A stretch of DNA of 7,532 bases from Mageeibacillus sp. UBA1255 (GTDB lineage Bacteria > Bacillota > Clostridia > UBA1212 > UBA1255): the NCBI GenBank assembly GCA_002308795.1, contig DBVV01000159.1:1-7532 (forward strand), in the 5' to 3' direction. The translations under genes were made by a program, and so were the position numbers. Shown piece by piece: positions 1 through 6,162 of the stretch (positions are counted from its first letter, which is position 1; every line of letters begins with the position of its first letter). The notes beneath the pieces are model-generated. The model searched no databases, was not told where the DNA came from, and saw only the letters and a program-made list of their open reading frames with translations.

Positions 1-29
1 ACCTACAATCTCTTTACGCTGTCCGCCTC

Positions 30-50
30 CATTTGCCATTTGCCATTTCC
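30..50. repeat. Heptamer tandem repeat overlapping the -35 box
   Basis: Two exact copies of CATTTGC (30-36, 37-43) are followed by a third with one change, CATTTCC (44-50). The array covers the -35 hexamer at 40-45. It could be a binding site for a regulator, or simply a short tandem slippage product. The sequence cannot decide between these. Confidence 0.5.
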
Positions 51-68
51 CTCCTCCCGGTATATAAT
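40..68 (+). promoter_or_regulatory. Sigma-A type promoter of the terB-like/maf/M32 operon
   Basis: A -35 box TTGCCA (40-45) is followed after exactly 17 bases by a consensus -10 box TATAAT (63-68). Transcription would start near 75, leaving a leader of about 55 bases before the first gene. It is the only good promoter seen upstream of the three rightward genes, which are closely packed, so it probably drives all of them. A second TTGCCA lies at 33-38, but its 24-base spacing to the -10 box is too long for use. Confidence 0.75.
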
Positions 69-83
69 CAGTTCATAGACGGA

Positions 84-106
84 GCGCTGAAAAAAGGCGC
101 TGAAAA
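84..106 (+). repeat. 10-bp direct repeat in the 5' leader
   Basis: GCGCTGAAAA occurs at 84-93 and again at 97-106, separated by three bases. Both copies lie in the predicted untranslated leader, between the presumed transcription start near 75 and the start codon at 131. Function is unknown; chance or local duplication is possible. Confidence 0.45.
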
Positions 107-130
107 TAAAACTACGGGAGACGGTCAGAA

Positions 131-586
131 ATGAAAGAATTTAACAGACTCTGCAAAGAATTCGAAGAGATGGACGCACAAAGGTACAACACCATACTGG
201 ATGAATTGTCCGCACGCATAATTCCGGCGCTGCAGTTCATCACCGACGACGGAATACAGGGCGAACTGATATTCGCACGCTTCTTAATGGGCGCGATCGT
301 ATCAGACGGAAAATTGTCCGAGGACGAATACGTATTTATGGAGCCAATGCTTGCGCGGTTCTTCGGCGGAGACGTGGATTTCGAATACTGCAAAACGCTC
401 ATCAAAGAAAACAGAACGATGGGAAAAGACCTCAAAAACGAGGTAGATTACATGGTGGACGTGCTGGGAATGTTGTCCGACGACCTTAAAAACGACATCA
501 TAACCGTATGTCTGATGGTCTGCGCAGTTGACGGAAAAGTGTCAATGAAAGAGAAGCGCTGGATCAGGCAGCTTATCCGCGAATGA
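131..586 (+). CDS. TerB-like (tellurite-resistance/DjlA-type fold) small protein
   Basis: A 151-residue, probably cytoplasmic, helical protein with no signal peptide or membrane segment. Two copies of the TerB-type acidic motif (hydrophobic stretch, then D-G-K-hydrophobic-S-x-x-E) are visible: DGKLSEDE at residues 59-66 and DGKVSMKE at 134-141. Each follows a hydrophobic helix (LMGAIV and CLMVCAV), which matches the pseudo-symmetric TerB/DjlA-like fold. Family members occur in tellurite/stress gene sets but also as lone domains of unknown role; the acidic motifs are thought to bind metal. No other ter gene is present here, so a tellurite role should not be assumed. The start is supported by GGGAGA at 116-121, nine bases before ATG. 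It is the first gene of the operon; maf follows after 19 bases. Confidence 0.75.
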   Translation: MKEFNRLCKEFEEMDAQRYNTILDELSARIIPALQFITDDGIQGELIFARFLMGAIVSDGKLSEDEYVFMEPMLARFFGGDVDFEYCKTLIKENRTMGKDLKNEVDYMVDVLGMLSDDLKNDIITVCLMVCAVDGKVSMKEKRWIRQLIRE

Positions 587-605
587 CAGGAACGCATCGG
601 TCATA

Positions 606-1220
606 ATGAGCCAGTTTAAAAATATAAAAAAGATATATCTCGCCTCCGGATCGCCGAGGCGGATCGAACTTATCGCTAATCTGGGCCTCCCTTTCGAAGT
701 GGTAAAGGTTCAGGCAGATGAAAGCTGCACTTCGGATGAGCCTGAAAAAGCAGCCAGGGAGATCGCCATATCCAAGTTGAGCGCGGCCCTTGGTGAGATC
801 CATCCGGGCGAAGGCGAGGTCGTGCTGACGGCAGATACGTCGGTATGGATAGACGGGAAAATGTTTGGAAAACCACGTGACAGACAGGATGCGGCGGATA
901 TGCTAAGGCAGCTCTCCGGAAGGACGCACCAGGTCATCACCGGCGTTGCCATCGGGCTTATGCAGGATAAAAGCAAGAGCGTGGCAATACACGCTTTTGA
1001 CGAGGTAACACACGTGTCTGTCGCTGAACTAACGGAAGAAGAGATCGGGCGATATATTGACACCGGCGAGCCGATGGACAAGGCAGGAGCGTACGGTATA
1101 CAGAAATTTTTTACCGTATTCGTTGACCGCATCGAAGGAGACTATTTCAACGTCGTCGGTCTGCCGCTCGCGGCGATATACAGGAAGCTTTGCATAATAG
1201 ACAAGGAGATGGGAACGTGA
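606..1220 (+). CDS. maf: Maf-family nucleoside triphosphate pyrophosphatase (probable dTTP/UTP pyrophosphatase)
   Basis: A cytoplasmic protein of 204 residues, the usual Maf length. Maf proteins hydrolyse non-canonical or excess nucleoside triphosphates to monophosphate plus pyrophosphate, a house-cleaning role linked in Bacillus to septum formation. Hallmarks seen: the phosphate-binding LASGSPRR motif (12-19) followed by E21; ADTSV (76-80) with the probable catalytic base D77, then GKPRD (88-92) and DAADMLRQLSG; HQVITGVA (108-115); GEPMDKAGAYGIQ (154-166); and GDYFNVVGLPL (178-188). The KAGAYGIQ segment with a full set of Maf motifs favours the dTTP/UTP (YhdE-like) subgroup, but substrate preference is inferred. 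No strong ribosome binding site precedes ATG: AGG at 588-590 is 15 bases away, so translation may be coupled to the upstream gene. The stop codon overlaps the GTG start of the next gene. Confidence 0.93.
   Translation: MSQFKNIKKIYLASGSPRRIELIANLGLPFEVVKVQADESCTSDEPEKAAREIAISKLSAALGEIHPGEGEVVLTADTSVWIDGKMFGKPRDRQDAADMLRQLSGRTHQVITGVAIGLMQDKSKSVAIHAFDEVTHVSVAELTEEEIGRYIDTGEPMDKAGAYGIQKFFTVFVDRIEGDYFNVVGLPLAAIYRKLCIIDKEMGT
1203..1209 (+). promoter_or_regulatory. Ribosome binding site fixing the M32 peptidase start
   Basis: AAGGAGA lies seven bases before the GTG at 1217. It decides the start in favour of GTG 1217 over an in-frame TTG at 1190, which has no such site. The site lies inside the last codons of maf. 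Confidence 0.85.
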
Positions 1221-2716
1221 CAATCAAAGAAGCTTTACAGAAACTGGAACAGTACGAAGAGACGTCATTTGCGCTGGGGCATGCGATGGGAATACTGAAT
1301 TACGACGGATCGACCGTTGCCCCAAAACAATCGGCACGCGTGCGCGCTTTAACGCAGGGAGAACTGTCGCGGATGTCGTACGAATTGACCACTGCGCCCG
1401 AAACGGTCGAAATGATAGAAACGCTGAAAGCGCATCAGAACGAACTTGACGCCACGCTCGCCCGTAAAGCAGAAGAGCTTTACCGCGACCTTGACCGGAT
1501 GCGCAAGATACCGAAGGAGCTTTTCGTGGAATATGAGAAGCTGTGCGTTGAGTCCGATGCAGTGTGGCATGAAGCAAAAGCGAACAACGACTACGAATCG
1601 TTTAAACCGCTACTTCAGAAAATGTTCGATATGACAAAACAGCTCGCTTTATGCATAGAGCCCGATAAAGATCCGTACGATACGCAGCTTGATCAGTTTG
1701 AGCGCGGTCTTACCGCAAAAACGTGCGAAGTATTCTTCGACACGCTAAAAAAAGGAATAGTTCCGCTGCTGAAAAAAGTGATCGATTCTCCGTATCAGGT
1801 CAGAGAGCCTCTTCTGGAGGGGAAATTTGCCATTCCGGTCCAGCGCGAATTTTCCGATTTCGTAATGGGTGTCATGGGACTTGACCCGGAGCGCTCTATC
1901 ATCGGAGAGACCGAACACCCGTTCACGACTGATTTTTCAAAGTATGACGTGCGCATCACCACGCATTATCACGAGGATGATCTGCTGTCGTCAATGTATT
2001 CCGTGATCCACGAGGGCGGACATGCGCTGTATGAACTCAATATTGCCGATGATATAACGATGTCGTGCCTGGGCGGAGGCGTGTCAATGGGCATACATGA
2101 ATCCCAGTCCCGTTTTTATGAAAATATCATCGGGCGCAGCTACGAATTCTGCGGCATCATTCTCCCCTGGCTCCGCGAGCACTTCCCCGCCGAACTGTCT
2201 GGACTCACCCAGGACAGACTTTACCGCGCGGTAAACGTCTCTTCGCCTTCACTGATCCGCACAGAAGCAGATGAACTCACGTACTGCCTCCACATCATGG
2301 TCCGCTTCGAACTTGAACGCATGATGTTCGCAGGAAAGATCACCGCTGACGATCTGCCTCAGGAGTGGAACAGGCTGTACAAAGAATACCTCGGTATAGA
2401 CGTTCCGGACAATAAACGCGGCGTCCTGCAGGATTCCCACTGGTCATTCGGCGCTATCGGTTACTTCCCTTCTTACGCCATCGGTTCTGCATACGGGGCA
2501 CAATACCTCCTCGAGATGAACAAGAGTTTCAACGTCGCAGAAGCAGTATCGTCAGGCGATCTCTCACCAATCTCAGGCTGGTTCCGCGAACGCATCTGGA
2601 AATACGGCAGGATGTACGATCCGTCAGATCTTTTCAAAAAAGTATGCGGCGAATTCAGGCCCGAAGTATACGTAAAATATCTTGAGGACAAGTTCACAAA
2701 GATATACAGGCTTTGA
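1217..2716 (+). CDS. M32 family (Taq-type) metallocarboxypeptidase
   Basis: A cytoplasmic zinc carboxypeptidase of 499 residues, the usual M32 length; the family removes C-terminal residues from peptides with broad specificity. The zinc site is complete: HEGGH at 265-269 (catalytic E266), preceded by DVRITTHYHEDD, and HESQS at 294-298 supplying the third ligand E295. Other M32 blocks present are IRTEADELTY (347-356), VLQDSHWS (403-410) and GYFPSYAIG (415-423). Near the N terminus the family's usual W-D block reads NYDGSTVAP, with Tyr for Trp. The start is GTG 1217, which overlaps the maf stop as GTGA and has a well-placed AAGGAGA; the longer reading from TTG 1190 adds nine residues unlike the family. 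The gene is the last of the operon and is followed by a terminator. A role in peptide turnover is inferred; no peptide transporter is nearby. Confidence 0.95.
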   Translation: MTIKEALQKLEQYEETSFALGHAMGILNYDGSTVAPKQSARVRALTQGELSRMSYELTTAPETVEMIETLKAHQNELDATLARKAEELYRDLDRMRKIPKELFVEYEKLCVESDAVWHEAKANNDYESFKPLLQKMFDMTKQLALCIEPDKDPYDTQLDQFERGLTAKTCEVFFDTLKKGIVPLLKKVIDSPYQVREPLLEGKFAIPVQREFSDFVMGVMGLDPERSIIGETEHPFTTDFSKYDVRITTHYHEDDLLSSMYSVIHEGGHALYELNIADDITMSCLGGGVSMGIHESQSRFYENIIGRSYEFCGIILPWLREHFPAELSGLTQDRLYRAVNVSSPSLIRTEADELTYCLHIMVRFELERMMFAGKITADDLPQEWNRLYKEYLGIDVPDNKRGVLQDSHWSFGAIGYFPSYAIGSAYGAQYLLEMNKSFNVAEAVSSGDLSPISGWFRERIWKYGRMYDPSDLFKKVCGEFRPEVYVKYLEDKFTKIYRL

Positions 2717-2724
2717 CCGTTTTA

Positions 2725-2736
2725 TACGGATCCGTA
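2725..2736. repeat. 12-bp perfect palindrome between convergent operons
   Basis: TACGGATCCGTA reads the same on both strands and starts nine bases after the M32 stop codon. Its right half, GATCCGTA, recurs at 2773-2780. With no loop it would make a weak RNA hairpin, so it may be a protein site, a remnant, or chance. Confidence 0.4.
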
Positions 2737-2784
2737 CTCCGCTGACGCTTCCTGACCGTAAAATCATTATATGATCCGTAAATT

Positions 2785-2817
2785 TAAAAGTCCCGGCCTT
2801 CGCGGCCGGGGCTTTTA
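2785..2817. terminator. Bidirectional intrinsic terminator
   Basis: An uninterrupted stem pairs 2785-2798 with 2804-2817 around a five-base loop (TTCGC). The core is CCCGGCC/GGCCGGG, extended by a T-G wobble, a G-C pair, four A-T pairs and a T-A pair. The A run on the left arm and T run on the right arm give a U-tract after the GC core in either direction. It lies between the converging ends of the M32 gene (2716) and the lipoprotein gene (2845) and can end both transcripts. Confidence 0.92.
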
Positions 2818-2844
2818 CTATAATGACGATGCTGTTTATGATTT

Positions 2845-4197
2845 TTAAGACAGCTGTTTTGAAGCATCATACACGTACTTACTGTACACCGTATTGCTGT
2901 ATCCGGTCTTGAACATTACCGGAGCGTTATCTGAAAAACCTTCAGGCTTGATCTCGCAATACAGTATATCACCGTATTTATACTTTGCACCGAAAATATA
3001 TGTTTCCTGATTTATACTGTATTCGGCGGCAACGATCTCGCCTGCAAAATCGGGAGTTGATTCACCCCACTTGCCCATCTGGAAGTAAGGTTTACCGTTC
3101 ATATAAGTGACGTGGATATACGTATTATCATCAGTGTTTATCCTTGTCCCTTTATACAGGTACATAAAACGATCGAACTGTTCTTTATGAGGATCGGGAT
3201 CTCCTTTATAATATACCCATGGAGAGCCGTTATTATCGGAATATCTGTTTATGCCGGTCAATAACCGTGAATGCTGAGCCTCGAATGAAACTGTGGCGTT
3301 CTTTTCAGAGTAAACGAAATCATTCACCGTCTCGATATCATATGAATCACCGACTGCACTTCTATTGCGGGTAATCTTTTTTACGGTATAAGAATTGATG
3401 ATCTCGCCGGTACTCCAGGTAGAAAGAGAGATCAGCACGCGGTCTTTATCGAGTCTGGTTATAAGGTAACCGAAAGAGGAGCCGTCGATTGAATTATCCC
3501 AGTATCCTTCTGTGTCCCTGAGGAAATCCGTAATGCTGCAGTTTACGGTTTGTGTCGTTTCGGGATACTGGTGCTTCGAACGCCTTACGAACTTGTGGCC
3601 GTACTCTATCGACATATTCAGGATAGACAATACGGGATCTCCGTCCACAGGCTCATCTGATTCAACTCTGTAGACACCGTTTTCAGAAGTCCACTCTGTA
3701 CCTGAAAAATCAAAATTCAGATTGAGCCTTCCAAATTCATCTTTTTCAGCACCGGTGATCTTTCCGGTAAACGTGGGACGTACCAAAGACCAGTCGCCCA
3801 ACGTAACGTACGGCGTACCATTTTCAACGAAGAAGTGCATGAAGATCGCGGCTTGTTTGGCAGTCCACGTGCCTGCATACGTCTCGGCGAATTCGAGTGC
3901 AAGCTTTGCGGAAGCGGCCGCGGGATCCTCAGTAGGTCCTGCAGTAGGCTCTTTAGTAGGTGCGTCAGTAGGAGCAGAAGAAGGCACATCGGTCGGTACT
4001 GGCGGAACTGAAGCGGGTGCACCTGTAGCAGGCGCGTTTGTATTTACCTCCCCCGCAGGAACGTCGGTAACATCCGGAACGTGCGTGGCATTGCCGCCGG
4101 GTCTTAGCGGCAAAAAACAAGATGTCAACAAAGCTAAAACCAGCATTGTCGCCAAAAGTGCCGTTACAGTCATAACTTTTTTTCCTGATACGTTCAT
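2845..4197 (-). CDS. Secreted lipoprotein with Pro/Thr linker and repeated beta-rich modules
   Basis: Unrecognised family, 450 residues. A type II signal peptide (lysines at 6-7, hydrophobic core to about 25) ends in a good lipobox, LTSC, with lipidated C27, so the protein should be anchored outside the membrane. Residues about 32-95 form a Pro/Thr/Ala-rich flexible linker with PTDVP, PTDAP, PTKEP and PTAGP units. The rest is beta-rich and internally repeated: residues 109-151 align without gaps to 350-392 (15 of 43 identical), both with G-T, NGxPY, GxW, PxFxGxI and AE. A weaker third copy may lie around 230-310 (GYW, then VLISLSTW). The start is ATG 4197, set by GGAGG eight bases upstream; an ATG at 4212 has no binding site before it and would contain that GGAGG within its own codons. 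It follows the GH99-like lipoprotein gene by 33 bases, so a shared surface role, perhaps ligand binding, is inferred. Confidence 0.82.
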   Translation of the reverse strand: MNVSGKKVMTVTALLATMLVLALLTSCFLPLRPGGNATHVPDVTDVPAGEVNTNAPATGAPASVPPVPTDVPSSAPTDAPTKEPTAGPTEDPAAASAKLALEFAETYAGTWTAKQAAIFMHFFVENGTPYVTLGDWSLVRPTFTGKITGAEKDEFGRLNLNFDFSGTEWTSENGVYRVESDEPVDGDPVLSILNMSIEYGHKFVRRSKHQYPETTQTVNCSITDFLRDTEGYWDNSIDGSSFGYLITRLDKDRVLISLSTWSTGEIINSYTVKKITRNRSAVGDSYDIETVNDFVYSEKNATVSFEAQHSRLLTGINRYSDNNGSPWVYYKGDPDPHKEQFDRFMYLYKGTRINTDDNTYIHVTYMNGKPYFQMGKWGESTPDFAGEIVAAEYSINQETYIFGAKYKYGDILYCEIKPEGFSDNAPVMFKTGYSNTVYSKYVYDASKQLS

Positions 4198-4205
4198 TTT
4201 TTTCG

Positions 4206-4210
4206 CCTCC
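4206..4210 (-). promoter_or_regulatory. Ribosome binding site fixing the repeat-lipoprotein start
   Basis: On the minus strand GGAGG (4210 down to 4206) is followed by an eight-base spacer CGAAAAAA and then ATG at 4197. This places the true start five codons inside the longest open frame, which would begin at 4212. Confidence 0.85.
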
Positions 4211-4230
4211 ATATGATCTAAAAATGTATA

Positions 4231-6162
4231 TTATTCTGGCAAAAAGCGGAATTTATACTCAAAGCTGAGCCTTCCCATCGGAAGAGCACGCCCGGTGCAG
4301 TAATAATCCATTATATCCCCGGGATTTTCAACTCCGTCAGCCACTTTAAAATATATGCGCGTAACTTCCGCCTTATCAGGGGACAGGCCGAGCGCAGCAA
4401 AAGGAACGGCATACGTTACGGCATTGTCCGAAACAGACAAACGGGCATCACCGGATCTTTTCCCGGTAAAGTCCTTAGACAGCTTTTCAACGGACGCGAT
4501 TCCGGCTGTCAGATCCTTTTCCCTGCCGGCAACGAACTCGTACGACTCCCAGCCCTTGACCTCAGGCTTACCGGTGCCAATGAACAGATCCATAAAGGAC
4601 GGATCGTCCGATACTTTAACGTTCCCGTCACATTCGATTCGGAAATACAGGTTTTCGGAATCATTGGTGACACGGATCGTCACGACGTTATTGTCCGCGG
4701 GATCGGTATGGTAGCTGACCGTCATCGAACCGCCGTAGTAATCACGGGCAGAATTATCATTGCCCACGCGCCTGTAGATCGCTTTAACGTCGTTCCACTG
4801 ATCGGCAGAACCGTTAATATCGATCGATTTGTAAATATTGTCACCCACAACACCTTCGGATGATTCGTATTTGTACCTGCGGATGTTAGATATCATCTGG
4901 ATGAAATAAGCGTCCTCATATCCGCCCTTCATCGGTTCGATGTCGCGCGAATACTCCATATCCACGTTATCACAGAGCATATATTCTCCGCCGTACGGCT
5001 GTTTGTAAGCGATCCATTCGTTCCAGCCCGTGACCATTATTATCTCCGGCTGCGGGTCGGATGCGTGGACAGTCTCCCATTCAGACTGGAAAAACGTCCC
5101 GCGGTATATATCTTCGTGCTTATTCTCGCCGGTGACAACGTCGTAGCCCCTGCCCCAGTTGCACCAGTTCTCGTGCGTCAACGAAAAGCTGAAAGGCACC
5201 ATCGGGTGGGTGGCAACGGATACGTTCATCGTGTTGCCGTTAAGCGGCTGCGGATATACCCATTCTGTATACGGAAATGAGTTAGCAGTGTGGAAGTCGT
5301 TCGGCCAGCATGCTTCTTTTATATAGAAAAAGTCCTGCAGTTCCTGCGAAAGATCAGAGGGATCATACGAATTATCAGAGCGGCTTTTCGCTTCGCGCCT
5401 GTCCTTAAGAGCGGTCGTGTATCCGATTATCATCGGCTTACCGTCAATGCAGTACCACGAATCCTTGTATTGACCCGATCTGTAAAACTTGTTGTAGATA
5501 TTGTTCATAGTCTGGATCGAGCGGCTGTGTGTGTAAAAAACCACCTGCGGCGCATCCCAGCCCTCGTCCCTTAGTTCCTGTGACAGCTGCATTATTGCGG
5601 TAGCAACTTCTTCGTAAAGCACGCAGTTGGTCGTGTCAAAGATCAGAAAATCGACTCCGGCTTCCGTCAGCATCTCCATATGCCTGCGCAGGACCCACCT
5701 GTCTGCACTGTTATAGTAGCCGTAAAGCGGCTCCTCCCACCAGTGAGCCTGTCCGTTCGGGCTGATCTCTCCGCCTTCTTCGTGAAAGACGATATCTTTC
5801 CCGTGTTCCTCGATTATTTTCGATACGTCATATATCCCGGTGGCATAAGGCTGACCGAGCCACAAAAAATAGAAAATACCTACGTCGCGCTTTTCCTTCT
5901 TTCCGGCCGCCGCCTCGACGGTGCGCCCGTACTCGTCGAAGCCGACGATCATATTGTTATTATATCCGTTTTCATAAAGTTCCACAGTCTCATGCTCCTC
6001 CCTGAGATAAGTTTCCCTCTCCCGCCTTCTGGCGGTCTCGCGGTTTTTCTTTAATGAATCGCACGATGCCGATCCTAAAAGCATGGTCAAGGAAAGCGCC
6101 GCGGTCAAAGCGATTCCCGTGACCCTCCTGAAAACATATTTATTCTGTGATCTGCAGATCAT
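4231..6162 (-). CDS. Lipoprotein with GH99/GH71-like glycosidase barrel and C-terminal CBM9-like domain
   Basis: 643 residues. A basic N-terminal region and hydrophobic stretch (17-30) end in SASC at C34, an imperfect lipobox because -3 is Ser, so surface anchoring is likely but not certain. Residues about 36-60 are a charged Arg/Glu-rich helical stalk. Residues about 92-435 resemble the GH99/GH71-like barrel: VGIFYFLWLG (94-103), HWWEEPLYGYYNSADRW (140-156), RRHMEMLTEAGVDFLIFDTTN (159-179, G169/D171 prominent), PMIIGYTT and TGWNEWIA (378-385). GH99 enzymes cleave internal alpha-mannosidic bonds, but here only E382 of the NEWxxE pair is kept (A385 replaces the other), so activity and substrate are open. 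Residues about 443-640 look CBM9-like (DINGSADQW, ENLYFRIE, MDLFIGTG). ATG 6162 has a weak GGTGA five bases upstream and overlaps the SpoIIM-like gene by 23 bases, suggesting translational coupling. Confidence 0.85.
   Translation of the reverse strand: MICRSQNKYVFRRVTGIALTAALSLTMLLGSASCDSLKKNRETARRRERETYLREEHETVELYENGYNNNMIVGFDEYGRTVEAAAGKKEKRDVGIFYFLWLGQPYATGIYDVSKIIEEHGKDIVFHEEGGEISPNGQAHWWEEPLYGYYNSADRWVLRRHMEMLTEAGVDFLIFDTTNCVLYEEVATAIMQLSQELRDEGWDAPQVVFYTHSRSIQTMNNIYNKFYRSGQYKDSWYCIDGKPMIIGYTTALKDRREAKSRSDNSYDPSDLSQELQDFFYIKEACWPNDFHTANSFPYTEWVYPQPLNGNTMNVSVATHPMVPFSFSLTHENWCNWGRGYDVVTGENKHEDIYRGTFFQSEWETVHASDPQPEIIMVTGWNEWIAYKQPYGGEYMLCDNVDMEYSRDIEPMKGGYEDAYFIQMISNIRRYKYESSEGVVGDNIYKSIDINGSADQWNDVKAIYRRVGNDNSARDYYGGSMTVSYHTDPADNNVVTIRVTNDSENLYFRIECDGNVKVSDDPSFMDLFIGTGKPEVKGWESYEFVAGREKDLTAGIASVEKLSKDFTGKRSGDARLSVSDNAVTYAVPFAALGLSPDKAEVTRIYFKVADGVENPGDIMDYYCTGRALPMGRLSFEYKFRFLPE

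Noticed and set aside
710..1132. Minus-strand open frame opposite maf
   Set aside because: Maf motifs are complete on the plus strand; the antisense product is Ser/Pro-rich without recognisable domains.
1190..1216. Longer M32 start at TTG 1190
   Set aside because: It has no ribosome binding site and adds nine residues outside the family pattern. GTG 1217 has AAGGAGA seven bases upstream and a typical GTGA overlap with maf.
4198..4212. Lipoprotein start at ATG 4212
   Set aside because: No binding site lies upstream of it, and its own second and third codons contain the GGAGG that serves ATG 4197.
3722..4216. Plus-strand open frame of 164 codons opposite the lipoprotein gene
   Set aside because: It is the antisense image of the Pro/Thr/Ala-rich linker and signal peptide, with low-complexity Gly/Val/Ser/Ala composition and no family features.
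4214..4242. Possible internal minus-strand promoter before the repeat lipoprotein (TTGCCA at 4242-4237)
   Set aside because: No acceptable -10 box lies 16-18 bases downstream; the best match is TAGATC. The gene is better explained by read-through from the operon.
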